A stretch of DNA of 64,000 nt. It comes from Tetrahymena thermophila SB210. Its lineage: Eukaryota > Ciliophora > Oligohymenophorea > Hymenostomatida > Tetrahymenidae. This document shows positions 23,856 to 37,016 of this stretch, piece after piece (position 1 is the first letter of the stretch; each line of letters starts with the position of its first letter). Under the pieces are notes generated by a model. The model was given only the letters and a program-made list of their open reading frames with translations, did no database searches and was not told the DNA's origin. A program made the translations under genes and the position numbers. The stretch spans positions 372,001-436,000 of the forward strand of contig NW_002476438.1 of NCBI RefSeq assembly GCF_000189635.1, written 5' to 3'.

Positions 23856-26800
23856 TCAAAGCTATTTATAGCACGATAATTTCCTATAGTTGTATATGAC
23901 ATCAAGAGTCCTTTCTAGAGTATCTTCTAAATCTTTCTTTCTTTTTTATTAGTCTTTAAGCTCGTTATTTAGCCTTTTTAGATCATCTTCTTAATAATTT
24001 ACACTCTGTTTATTAAAAATTAAATATAAATTTTTTGACGATAACCGATAAAAATTTTACTGTTTCAAGGATTGATTTTTGACTATTAATAGATTTTTAA
24101 TGCTTTTCATCAATTAAATTTTATTTTTTAAAGTAAAGCATATCTTTTTCTTCTCTTTTGCTTCTTTCTTTTTAGCATTCATTATAGATGTGATTTATAT
24201 ACTATTAAAAATTACATTCATTTTAACTACTTTTTAAAAATACAAATGAAGAATTAATTACTAATTATTAGTGTTAATGACTTTAGTGCTAGTGATCTTC
24301 CCATTCTTGAATTTGCTTTACAGTTTTGAAGCATTTTATTGATTCTTCATTCATTTCTTTAATAAGCTGTTTTTCTCTTCTTTTTTAGTCCTCTAAAAAT
24401 CCATGAAGTCTGTCTCTCTTTTAATTAAAATGTTGTTTTGATTAAAAATTAATAAGTAAAATTTTTTATATTCTATCTTACTTCTTACAATTTCCATTTG
24501 TTATCTATTTTTTCTTCTAAGTGCTATGTTTCTTACAGTCTCTACTTGTGATCTTTTTCTAGATAAAAATCTAGTTTAGATTTCTTAGACTTTAAGGTAA
24601 GAATGTCTTATTTTTCTTATTTGATCTACTTTTATATTGTTAATTTCTGCTTTGCAGCCTTTGAAGTATTTCTGTTTTAAGTGTTTTCAATGCTATTTCC
24701 TCTTTCACTGAACTCTTCAAAATTATTTATAATATTCTTTACACATGAGTTTGCTTCAGGTTTTTTTACTTTAAGCTTAAGTATTTTATCTAACCTAGAT
24801 ATTTTTGAAGTTGCTGCTGCTTCATTTCTACTTTTTAGATCCCTTTAAGAGCTAGAGTTTCTACTAGATTAGCTTAAACTCCTTTATCTGTTAGAAGACA
24901 GAGATTATGAGCTATTTAAGTGTTATTTTTAATGATCAGGTTTGGTAGACATTGGTGAATTCATAAATTAACTTTCATCCTTTCTATTTTTTATTGATAA
25001 CAGACTTCCCTGTCTTTTATTACTTATACTTCTTGAAGTTGTTTTTGTTTATTTTGTTTTATTCTCCTCTGATATCTATGTTGAGAATCTACTGCGTGTA
25101 GAGTGAGTACTTTACTGCGCTAGACTACCTTAGCTCTACTCTCTTTTATGTAAGAACTTTTTTTCTTCAATTTATTTTTAAAATTATGAGCTACTTTGCT
25201 TATTATTTTCTGAATTAAGTTTGGTATTAAGCTTTTATGTTTAATTCATAGATTCTTAAAATTCACTCTTTCTAGGCATATTGGAATTCTATGAAGAGCA
25301 AGATGTATTCAAGCGATTACTACTTCTTGTAGTGTTTGTGTTCTGTGTATTGAGTCTTTATTATGGCAATTACTTTTTTACTTCTCTTGTGTTAGTTATT
25401 TCTATTTATTTAGGGAGATTTAAACCTGATCTGGATGATGACTCAGAGAGTTAATCTGAAGATCTTAGATTTATTTTATGTGAATTTGACTTTGACAAGG
25501 ATCTTTAAGAGTTATCAACCTTAGTTTGTTTATTATGCTTTGCACTTTGATTATTTAATATATCTTAGTGACTACTTGAACCACTAAGTCTTCTATTCTA
25601 TTTATTGGGAGTAAGATTCTTTTTAGTTTGATTTTTTATAGGAGTCTTAACAACAATTGAAGTGCTGAGCTACTAGCAAGAGTTTAAAGATAAATTATTT
25701 TAAATATTCTAGCTTTAATTGATATTTGATTAAAAATTTGCTATTGAAGCGGAGCTTTATTTTGGAGCTTAAAGAATGTTCTTAGCATATCTTTGAGAAT
25801 CACTTGTGATACTTTAGCCAAAAGTCATATTAGATTATTTATCATGACTCTATTTTCTTGAATTAGTAGCAAAAGTTTAACTTCCAATTTTTTCTTTATT
25901 AGACTTACTGTTAAAATTACTATTATTACTTGAATCTTTTTAAACATTATTTTTAGGATAGCTAAAAATATTTTCTTTTTGAGTAATTTACTACTGTTTC
26001 AGCATTTTTTTTTCAAAATTAATTCTTTATTGTATTTGTTATTCTTCTAACACTAACCTATTAAGTTCCATTTTATAATCATAATAGACAGAAACAGCTT
26101 TAATGTATGAAACCAAACCAGAAATTTGTTCTTGCAAAAGAGGGTTATCAGGAATTTCTAAATCCTATAAATTTTTGGCAGTTTCCCTACATTATCCAAT
26201 ACTTCTACTGCTCACCTAATTCATTTCTATAATATCAGCAATCCTAGAAAGCTCATTCATTAATCTACCAGGAGAAGTAAAATATTCCTACAAGCTCTTC
26301 CAAGGAATTTCCTTTTTCGTTTAATTAATAAAAAAAAATTATTATTTTTATTCCATTTTAATAAAAAATTAATCAAAATTATTTATTTTTAACCATTTAA
26401 CATTTTAATTCAATTATTTATTTTTAAATTATCAATTTATTAAATAAAATATTAAAAATATTATAAAAAATATATTTCTTTATTTAAAACTGATTTTAAA
26501 GATAAACTCATTGAATTATAATTATAAAAAATATAAACGATCTTTCTTTCTTTCTTTCTTTATTTATTTATTAATTTTTTTATTTATTTACCTCATCTTC
26601 ATCAGGTTCTGTTTTTTAAGTAGATCTGTTTACATCAAAGCTCTCTACAATTCTTCTCCCATCTTTCACTAAAGAAACTATACAGTTGGTAATTTATTAA
26701 ACACATTCAAGCGGTTTGACCATCATTTTAATTGCCTATTTTTAAAATTGAAATTGCAATTTCAAAATAATAATTGATTTTAAGTTTTTACTGTAAGCTG

Positions 26801-27988
26801 TTTTATGGTTAGCTTTTTAATGGCTTCTGAAAGCAGACTTTATGATAGCTCTAAATTTTAGATGCAGTTTGTTTGTGCAGCAATTCTATGAGCACTTTAA
26901 TTTGATTCATAATCTTTTTGTTGCTGTAACAAAGAAGGCAAATTCGACTGTTATTAGTAATTATTTTAGAATAAGTAATTAGGCAAAATTTCAGATAAAT
27001 TCTGTTAGGAAAATTGTGAAATTATTTGCTATTCTTTATTTAATTAACATTTATTAGAAGTTGTTTTTGTGGCACTTCCACCATTCAAAAAAGAACAAGA
27101 AGTATTTTGCGTCATGTTATTATTACGATTACCTTACTTATCAAGTTTATTTATCAGGTTTTTGATATCAGTTTAGCTGTCTTCTTCGTTGAATGTTTTG
27201 TAATGTCCTGCCTCGCTATTTATTGATTTAGAGAATACAGGTGAGTTTTAGGTGTGCTATTAAGTGCCAAAATTTATTGTTTTTATTTTAGTTTGAGAGC
27301 TGCTATGATTTACTATTGTCTGGTCGCTCTCGTTTTAATCTTCATGTATAGCACTTGCTTCCAAATAATGCTGCTTTCTTGAAGAAAATCCATTTTCTAC
27401 CAAGTATTAATTTGTATTTTGATAATCAATATCCTTCATATCGCTTCTCTCATAGATAGCAGCTTGAGTAGAAGGCGAATACTTCATTAATGAATTATTA
27501 TTGGATGAATATTAATTTGCTTTTTTATTAGATAATTCATCTTAATTTTTTTTTGAGCTAAGATATTTTTGATCATTTGGCGATAAGCAAATTAAATGAT
27601 TTTACAAAGATAATTTTTTGCCTTTTTACTATTTTAACATGCTATTTTGGTCATTAATATCCTCAAGATCAGATGATATTACTTTTTTTGGAGTGATTTA
27701 TCTCTTTTTGCTACTAGATTTCATTAAAGGAAAAGATCTCTTTCTACCCTCTGAAACCATACTGTTTTATAGTATTATAAGTTTTAATTAAATATCTTGT
27801 TTTACTTCTATTTTAAATTACTCTTTTTGTCCATAATGTTAACGAATTATTTCTTGTATGCGCTCGTTAAGATCCTCTTTTTAAGAATAAAAAATGAGCT
27901 TTCAAATATTTTTCAAAATATACATACCTGAATTGACTGTATCCGTCATGGAGTAGCGATCTTAGCTCTTTGTATCTGATAATTCCAT
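23856..27988 (-). CDS. Ser-rich coiled-coil protein, unknown
   Basis: Seven exons (27988-27928, 27876-26792, 26735-26592, 26311-24482, 24417-24262, 24201-24061, 24005-23856), total divisible by three, 1188 aa. The N-terminus begins MELSDTKSQDRYSMTD followed by a helical LNERIQEIIRQHYGQKE segment. The middle is Ser/Asn/Gln/Lys-rich. Two ordered-looking pieces are SPGRLMNELSRIADIIEM and QISGLVSYIKAVSVYYDYK. The C-terminal ~200 residues are strongly coiled-coil (LEEKIDNKWKLQE, GFLEDQKRREKQLIKEM, DDLKRLNNELKDQQKRKK). No motor, kinase or enzymatic motif is seen. Composition fits a cytoskeletal or basal-body scaffold, but that is inference from coiled coil alone. The upstream frame is open before the chosen ATG, with an acceptor-like TTTCAG, so an additional 5' exon is possible. 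Confidence 0.75.
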
Positions 27989-28895
27989 TTATGCTTTGCT
28001 GAAATCTTGATATAAAAAAAATATAATTTTATTTATTTTGCTCTATATATTTCAACTTATTTAGTATATTGATTAATTTGTGTTGAAATTAAATTATCAA
28101 AGTTTGATTGCTTATATATCAATAATAAATTAAATATTGAAAAAATGAAGTTAAAAAGGCATAAACTGGTTTTTTGGTTACATGGAATAAAACAGTATTC
28201 TAAAAAATTAAATTCGTAACAATAAATCTTATCTTCAGAAAATTGTAAATTTAACAACTATTTTTTAACTAGCAAAAAAAACACAACAAACCCAAAAATG
28301 AAAAAATTCAAAAATTCAAAAAAAATAATATTTTATTTAAAATATGAAATTTACCAATAAAAGTAAAATTAATTAAATAAATGATTTAAGTTGATAATTT
28401 TATCATTAAAAAAATGTGTAAATTTCTTTCTTAAATAATATTTTTTTAAAATATAAAGTAATAAAGTTTATTAAATTGTTTAAAAATTAAAAATTAAAAA
28501 AATATTTAAATTGATGATTTGAACATTATTCTGAAAATTAATTAAAACTTACTCTGGTAAGTTATTTTTTTTAAATTTATTAACTTGAAAAATAAGTAAA
28601 TGCTCATAATTTAAGATTAAAATTGAAAAATAAATACTTATATCTATCTAGAATAAATCAATGAATCATACTTATTTCATAAAAAAATCTTAATTTATAT
28701 TTCAGAAAAAATTTTTAATTTATAAATGTGGCTTATTTATTCCTTGAATGATTTCCAAAATTTGTTTTTAAAAAACTAATAACAAAATAAATTTATTTTT
28801 TTTTAAAAAAAAAACTGACAACAATATTTTTTATTTTTAGAATTTTTTCATATTATCAAGAAAGTATATAAATTAATTTAAGAATTTATCAACTT
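27989..28895. other. Intergenic DNA; right part belongs to a duplicated unit
   Basis: Long A and T runs. From about 28,370 to the SecA-like stop it is recognisably similar (about 80% by eye) to 34,880-35,200, so the downstream flank of the SecA-like gene was duplicated together with the gene. Confidence 0.5.
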
Positions 28896-31800
28896 TCATT
28901 AGTTTTTATTGATTTCTTCTGCTAACTATTTAATTCTAGACTCAGCTAATGTAATATCTTATTTAATTAACTTATTATAAGCTTGTTGGAGCATTGGCAT
29001 AATAACTCTATCGTTAGTTTTCTCAGTCACATATTCAATAAACTCTTCTTTTAGTTAAAGTATTTTTGTCTATTCAGCTTAAAACTATTATGAAAAGATG
29101 TAACTAACTATCTCACTTGAAAATTAGCGGTTACCAAAAATATTATTTAATTCATTTTCTAAAAGTGTTTTTTTATAAAATCCCCTATTTAAAGTAATTT
29201 TGTCTGAATTAAATACTTACATACTTATCAAGATATCTTCATACCTTTTTTAAGTCTATTATTCTTAAATTTTTTAAACTAAGTTTTCTATTTCTTTTTT
29301 TATAGAAAATTAAAGATTTTAGATTTTTTATTGTTCATTTTTAAGTAGATTTTCTTTCTATTTTGCTTCATTAACTAGCATTTGCTAATAGTTTTAAATC
29401 TGTTAAACTTTTAAATTATTTTGTTACTATTCATTGTTAAAATTATCTATTTCCTAAGTCAAATTTCGTACTTACTAATTATAATTATTAACTGCATATT
29501 AATCATATTAATTCAAACCATAACTCATGTTTTTTAATTCATTTTATCTTTATTCTATATTTTAATGCCTATTTTAAATTAATTATTATGAATTTTTGAG
29601 GCTTTAAACTTCTTATTCAAATGTTTTTTTTTATTTTTACATTTATTAATCAACATTTATTTATAATTGATTAAAATTATTTACTGAGTCTTCAAGATAT
29701 TACTTTCTTTTTTAAGCATATTAAGTCATTGCTTTCTCTAAAATAAATTTAAAAATAGAAACTTTAGTACTCATTTTTTCATCAACTTTCATAAACAGCT
29801 CATCTAGTAATTATTGTAAGCAAGGTTTAAGATTAATCAAAGCCTTTGTTCTATTAAAATTAGATTAAATAAGGGCTTAGCTAGCATTTTCAAATATTTA
29901 GTCTTTTTTTTCAATGTCAATTGATAAGTAACTGTAATTTAAAAGATTTTCTATCTTGCTTTTATTTTCTGGGTTAGATTTAATAAGAAATACTAATTAT
30001 GTTAAGATATCTGAATAATTCATCCTAACTTCTTAATTGGCAATCCTTTCAACTTCATCACGTATTGATTCTAAGAATTATTGGTACTATCTTTCTTTTT
30101 CTTGGATGTTAATAAATTAATTTTTTAATTCTTTCGATTTTTTAATTTATTCTAATTTTTTTTAAAAATTTTGCTTTTGTTCTTCATTAATTTATTCTTG
30201 TTCATCTTCCTAATTTACTTATTCTTAAGTTTTCTACCTTATATCTGTTTATTACATTCTTGCTGATATAAGGCCGCCAATCATTTAAATATTATTAAGC
30301 TCGATAGCTTTTTATCCAGCTTTTTTCAGTCCACCCAATATTACTTCTGAAGAAAGTAACTTTTTAGTCGAGTTCAAAATACCATTTTTAGCTGCATACT
30401 CAGCACCCTATTTAAAAAGCTAACCAGTTTCAGCTAGAGCTTATGAGCCAGCTAAGGCGCATGCGAGTGATAGAGACACAACCTTATTTTAAAAGTACTA
30501 ACCTAAATCTACATCTTCGTTATTAATACCAGCTTTAATTGCTTGAAACACATCCACACATCCCTCAAATATCAAACTTATTCCTACACTAGAGGCAGCC
30601 CCAGCAGAAAAGTAAGTTAGAGCTGCTCCAACAACAATTTATACAACCCCAGCTACCAATTTAACTATCCATCCCCAAAATCTCTTTTTCTTTTTTTTAG
30701 CTTAAACTTTTCCAATTAAGGGTAATCCGTCATTAGCCAACATTTATTCTAATTCTGTGATATCTTGGAAGAGTCCATCATAATCTGGCATGTAAGTTTT
30801 AAGTTCTGAAGCATTTTCGAAATCAACATTAATTTCATAATCTTCTGATCCACTTATTTTATTTAATTATGAAAGATTTTCTTCAAGTTATTTAGAAATA
30901 GCTTAATAAACTTATAGATGTTTCTCATCATTAATCATATTAATTTCTAATTACTTTTCATTTGTTTTTAATTCATCTAATTTTATTTATAAATCCTTTA
31001 TTACTTATTTTTAGTTTTCGATTTACTCTAATTTAAGTTTTTAAATCATATATTTTTACTATTATGGTAGATTCAAATTATTTTGTAAGTTATTTAACGA
31101 ACTTAAATTCAAATTCCTTGCCTGAAATGCTTAATTTTGAAATTGCTGAAATTGAATTGGTTAGATATTAAGCTCCTAGTTAAATTGAAAAAGATCTTAC
31201 TCTATGTTACCAAGTAGATTAATTTCTTATTCTAATTAATTTCTTAACTATTATTATCGTATTTATTTACTATTTTACACTGCTACTCTCAACATAGAGT
31301 GCTCTTCTTTTTTGATTTCTATCTTTTCTCTAAATTGTTTGTACTCTGGTTCAATTTTATTAAATTCTTTATTCTAAATGTGGCTAATAATTTATTGATA
31401 GTGAGGAATAGGATTTTGCTAATCCATATGTTTTGCTTATTATATTAGTTCAGAAGCTGAATCTTCTTTTTTCATTAAAGAAATGCAACTTTTGTATAAC
31501 AAATCTTCTGGCTTAATAAGTATTTAACCTTATTTGTAATCTTTTTCAATATCTGAGAAAAATTTTTCAATGTCTTTTTTGAAATACAATAAACTTTTGC
31601 TTCCTGATTCTTGCATTTATTACATTTCATTGAGATCTTTCTTTTGTTTTTCATTTAGGATGTCTAAAAAAAGCCCAAATCTAAACTCAAGAGCTTTAAA
31701 GATAAGATAATCTTCTTTGTAATTAATTTTCCAGCTGTTAATTTGGTTTGAAAATCTTTTAAAGAGCTCATCTTATTCTTCTATTTTTTTGACTTCTTCT

Positions 31801-33914
31801 TTAGCGATTGAAAGCTAATGTTTTTCCTCTTCTTCTATTTTCTTCAAAATTTAATTTTTCAATTCTACACTGAGTTTTTATTTAAAATATTCTCCATCGG
31901 TATCATCTTATATGTTCAAATATTTTTTTAGCTGATTGAGAATGCTGCTTTCAATTATCATTCTTGCAGAACCCTTTTAGCCTTACCTACCTGCCCTTCC
32001 AAAAGCTTATTCAAGTACTCTAGAGTTTTCAGGAATAAAAGTAACTATGACATGCAATCCTCCTTTTTACTCAACTATATCTGGTATTTTTAAATCACAG
32101 CCTCTTCCTGCGAGATTAGTTGATATAATAACATAGCCTGGTTTAGTATATTTTTAAATTTCTCTTTCTGATTCACTGTCTTCAGAATCAATGTATCTAT
32201 ATATAAACTGAGATTTTATTGCTTTTCTATCTGTAATAAGTTTGTAAATTTCATCAACATCTTTAATACTTTTGCAGATGACCAAGCAGCATCTTTACTG
32301 TTCAATACAAGCCCATTCAACATCTTAAGCAACTTTTTTTTACCATTTTTATTTATTTTCTTCCAAGTAAGGAAATAGCTCTGTTAGTTATCTTTTCTTG
32401 AAAGGTGGAATGTAAAGAAAATCAACACTGTAAGTCTCGTTAAGAAAATTACGAATATTTTCTGTTCCTAAGGTCCCTGTCAGTCCATAAAGGTTTGAAT
32501 GATATCTCCTGAAAAAATTAATGTTTGATGAATAATTAGTAACAAGATTTAAATTCGTTAAAGGAACCTTTTCTTTTAATTACAAGAATTAGTGGATACC
32601 GTCTTAGTACTAAGTATTAATTTGAGTAACACCTGTATTTATATAATCCAAAGGAAGAATTTTTCCATTTTTGACTATATACTGAACGTCCCTAGTGAAT
32701 TTATACTTAGCATGAACTGCATTAGCTGCCCAAATAGGAAGTTTATAATTGATATAATCAATTATGAAACTCTGCATAGAAGACGCAAAGCAATTTTAGC
32801 GATTTTTATCTCCTAAAAATACCACTATCGTTCTAACTAAATGTGCCGAAGCGTCTTCTTCTGCTGCTTCATATTTACCTACTATTCATTTTTTAAGAGT
32901 TTTAGGATTGATTAAATCTTCAATTTTGCCTAATTCTATCCAAATCATTTAAATTATTAGCATGATCTTGTTAAACCCTGATTATTCTGAAGCTAGCAAT
33001 GTTCTGTGATTTCTTGAATCGACAAGCATACTATCAACTTCATCAACAATAACTTAATCAAATCTCCTTGATCCTCTATTTCCTTTTTTGTAAAATTCAT
33101 GTTTTAGTATGTCTGCTTAAAAAAAGTGAGCTGTCCCATATACAATGTTAATGTCATTTTAGTAGCAACTAGCTGTCCCATCTTATTCTTCTACTTCCAT
33201 ATTTTATGTGTCATCGTTTTCATTCTATGTAAGCAAGTCTTTTTATAAATCTCTTCTTTTATTTTCTTCATCAAATTTTATCTCTTCTTCTTATTCTTCT
33301 TCTTCTTCTTCTTCATCTTCTTCTACAAACTTTTATGAACCTTTTTCAGCTTTTTTTTATTTCTTCTATTTCTTTTCTTCTTTTTAAATATTATGGGAAC
33401 ACTTTAGGTTGAATAATGAGTAAAATGATTTTAATTCTTAAGAATCCCTTTTAGCAAGAACATCATTACTAGTAACAATATCAACTTGACAGCCCTGCAA
33501 ACTTAGTAACACAGCCAAGCAACTTATAATCAATGTTTTACCTTAGCCAGTAAGGATTTAAAGTATTCTTCCTTAGTTTTCATTTTTGCAAAGTAAAGAA
33601 AGTAAAGAAAGCATTTGAACTTCTCTAATCTAGTGTTTCTTATCTAATTCAACAGCTCTATCAAGAACGCAAAGCACTTCAACAAGAGTTTATTTGTTTA
33701 GATTTTGTAAATCCTAGGATTAAATTTTCTAAGACCATCTTAAAATATCACTTTTATTCCATTTCGAATATAACTTAGAATTCTTTACTTCACAAATAAT
33801 TTCTTAAAATGTCTTAATATCATTTTCATTAATTTTATTGGACTTTTCTACGTTTAGCTCTTTCAAACAAGTAAAAATATCACTTGTTTACTCAAACTTA
33901 TCTTTACTTATCAT
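28896..33914 (-). CDS. SecA-type helicase with large C-terminal extension
   Basis: A single 1673-codon frame without introns, open in the ciliate code apart from one internal TGA (codon 343, bases 32886-32888). Helicase core in order: ILTGQGKTLIIS (Walker A, about residue 124), DIVTSNDVLAKRD, VIVDEVDSMLVD (DEAD-type motif II as in SecA, about 291), LYGLTGTLGTENI, VIISTNLAGRGCDLKIPD (about 595), GGLHVIVTF and QAFGRAGRQGQKGSARM (about 640). These are the hallmarks of the SecA ATPase, including DEVDSML and GRAGRQG. An acidic Glu-rich insert (about 190-230) separates motif Ia from motif II. After the core come Lys/Glu coiled coils, then a hydrophobic Ala/Gly-rich region around residues 1080-1130 (GWIVKLVAGVVQIVVGAA, LTYFSAGAASSVGISLI), then more coiled coil to the end (QLAEEINKNQ). 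Bacterial SecA moves preproteins through SecY. A role in a plastid-less ciliate is unknown, and no N-terminal targeting peptide is evident. A truncated duplicate lies next to it. Confidence 0.88.
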
Positions 33915-34879
33915 TTTTATTTTTTTTAGATAATTTTTTTTTTTTTGATAATTATTTATTTATTAAATTATATTGCCAGACCTGTTACCAATTTCAATTC
34001 CTTTATTTTCTTAAAATATTTAAAATACTAATTTTTAGAATATTTAAGATGAATACTAATTTATTAGAATATTTAAAAAAATAAATATTATAATTTTCAA
34101 ATTTCGTAATGACTTAACCTTTTTATAAAAGAATTAAATTTATATAAATATATAATCTCATAAAATCTAAAATATTTGAACTTTAAAAATATGCTTAATA
34201 CACATATATTATAGTCTAGTTTAATAAATTAAGCGGCTTTCCATAATTTAAGATAAAAATAGTAATTAAGGTTAGTTAGTTAGTTAGTTATTTAGTTTAC
34301 ATAAATCTATTTAGATTTTAAAGAATATTATAATTTAATATTTTAAGATCATAAAATCAGAATGATATTATATATATACAATTTATTACCTTATAAAAAC
34401 TAACATAAATTTTGTAATTACGCTTTATCTCATTACAAAAAATCAATCTATTTTAACAATCACTTTATGTGTTTATATATTGATTATTTAATTGCTACCA
34501 TACAATGTTGATAAAATAAAATAATCAATCATCTTTAAATTAACAAATCAAGAATTGATGTATTTCAACAATTATTTAAGCATTAATATTTATTATAAAA
34601 AAGATAGACATCATAAACGTCAATTAATATTATTATATTTATTTAATTAATATATACCACAAATTATTATTAGAATATTAAATATAATAAATCCTTTATT
34701 TTTCTTTAAATTAAGCTTTTTAATAGTAATTTTCATTAAAATTTGGGTAATTAAATATATTTCTTAATTTAAAAAATAATTTACTCATTAAAACTATTAA
34801 AAAATTTTTTATTTTTACCTTATTTGCTTAATAATCATTAATCTTTAAAAACATAAATCAAATTTTTTTAAAAATTTCT
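33915..34879. other. Upstream flank of the SecA-like gene, partner of a downstream duplicate
   Basis: AT-rich DNA with a TTAG tetranucleotide run at about 34,270. From about 34,085 to 34,615 it matches 35,960-36,420 in order (TATAAAAGAATTAAAT, AAGGTTAGTTA, TTTTAAGATAATAAAATCAG-like and GTTGATAAAATAAAATAAT-like blocks). It is the 5' flank included in the duplicated unit. Confidence 0.55.
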
Positions 34880-36420
34880 ATTTATTTGATAATTTTTATC
34901 ATTTATAAAATGTTTTAATTTCTAGTTTGCTTAAAATAAAGAGTAGAGTTTATTGATAGTTTTTCAATTTTTTTAAAAATGAAAAATTAAAAAAAATATT
35001 AAAATTGATGGTTTAAAAAGTATTTTGAAAATTAAAACTTATAATAATAAGTTATTTTTTTAATTTATAGCAAAAAAGTAATAGCCCATAATTTAAGATT
35101 AAAAATGAAAAATAAATACTTAACTCTATCTAGAATAGATAAATGAATCATATTTATTTGATAAAAAATTTTAATTTTTATTTCATTTTTTCAATTACTT
35201 ATTCAATAATATATTCTTTTAGTTAAATTATTATAGTTTATTCAGCTTAAAACTATTATGAAAAGATATAATTAACTATCTCACTTGAAAGTTAGCGATT
35301 ACTAAAAATATTATTTAATTCATTTTCTAAAAGAATTTTATTTTAAAATTCAGTATTTAAAATAATCATTTCCTTCACACCTTTTTTAAGTCTATTAATC
35401 TTAAATTTTTTAAGTTAAGTTAAATATTTATTTATTTGCTCAAAGAAGATCAAAGATTATATATTGATTTTATTTTCTTCATATTAAAGCTGACTATTTT
35501 TTTAATTTGCTTCTTAAATTAGTTTTTGCTCATTATTTTTAATCTTTTAAGCTTAAACTGATTTTATTACTTTTCATCTTCAAATTTTTCTATTTTTTGA
35601 TTCAATATTTATAATTATTAACTGTATTTTTCATATTAATTCAAATTTAACATCGTGTTAGTTAATTCTTTAAATCTTTATTCTATAATTTAATGCTAGT
35701 TTTAAAATAATTATTATTAATCATTGAAATTTTAAACTTCTTTTTCATATTTTTACTTATAATCTTAGATTATTTAAGTAAGCGTTGCCTATATTTGTTT
35801 AAAGTTATTTACTGAGTCCTCAAGATATTTTTAAACATATAAATTTATTGCTTATTCTAAAATAATGTAAAAATAGGAGTGTTAACAGCATGCAGTTATT
35901 CGTCAACTATGATAAATACCTCATTTAATTTTATAATTTTCATCCACAATTTCCAATTTGTTCATGACTTAAATTTTTGATAAAAGAATTAAATAAAATA
36001 TATTTAATGCATACTATTTATAATCTTTTCAGATAAAAATATTTATTAAGGTTAGTTATTTTGCTTACATAAATCTTTTAAAGATAAATAATTTTGACTA
36101 AATATTTTAAGATAATAAAATCAGAATAATATTATATCTAGAATTTATTACATCTAAATATTTTAATAAAGATTAACATAAATTCTACAAATGTGCTACA
36201 TCTTATAAAAAATAATAAATTTTAAATATTAAGAAACACTTTATGTATTTATTTATATGTTTTTTAATAAATTATTTAATTATTAAAACACAATATTGAT
36301 AAAATAAAATAATAAACCGTCTTTAAATTAATTAATCAAGAATTTATGCATTTGAACAATTATTTAAGGATTAATATTTATTTATTGAATATTTATCATA
36401 AAAATATAATATATTTATAA
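34880..36420. repeat. Internally deleted tandem duplicate of the SecA-like locus
   Basis: Two blocks align, in the same orientation, to the two ends of the locus on the left. 34,880-35,955 matches about 28,370-29,830 (3' flank plus the last ~300 codons of the ORF), and 35,960-36,420 matches about 34,100-34,615 (5' flank). The ~4.3 kb between, which is most of the helicase ORF, is missing. Identity is about 75-85% by eye. This is a whole-locus tandem duplication followed by deletion and decay. Confidence 0.75.
35203..35950 (-). pseudogene. Remnant of a second SecA-like gene (C-terminal part)
   Basis: Read on the minus strand, the block NKILLENELNNIF, SNRQLSSEIVNYIF, SQQFQAEQT and IIIQLKEIYY matches the functional copy's KKTLLENELNNIF, GNRQFSSEIVSYIF, SQQFQAEQT and KILQLKEEFIEY. 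It then meets a TGA (35203-35205) about 40 codons before the functional stop. The N-terminal and helicase parts are deleted, and upstream of about 35,400 the similarity is broken by many indels. No intact frame remains, so it is a pseudogene fragment. Confidence 0.75.
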
Positions 36421-36924
36421 AGATGTTTCAAATAAATTAACAATTATATATTTTTTTCATTTATTTATATGTAGTTAAAATCATAATTAAAATTAATAGA
36501 CACTATTTTGGGTATTTTGTTTAAAATACCAGTTTAGGCTTCAGACATATATATAGTGGTTGAGGAATAGCTAACTAAAGATTTACTGAATTTAATAATA
36601 AAAAGTATTTATTTATTTTAATTAAATTTTTAAAAGAAGAAAGTATTTAGATTTATAATAATATAGATAATGTGAGATTTTATTGTATAAATTTAAATTG
36701 AAAGCCATTTCCTAATTTATTAGATCAGTAATTATTTATTTGAATTTAACTTTTTAAAATTTAATAAATATTTAAATTCTATTAGATATTTTTAAGTAAA
36801 TATGAAACAAATATTAATCATAAACTAATAATTTGTGTTAAAAATAAATGTTTAGTTTTTTATTAAATTATTGGTGTTATTATTAATTCATATTCAAAGT
36901 AAACCTAAATAAATAAATAAATCA

Positions 36925-37016
<92 letters not shown>

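Noticed and set aside
29185..29220. Possible 36-nt intron near the 3' end of the SecA-like gene (GTAAGT...AAATAG)
   Set aside because: It is a multiple of three, reads through in frame as protein-like sequence, and is shorter than any other intron in the window, so the gene was kept as a single exon.
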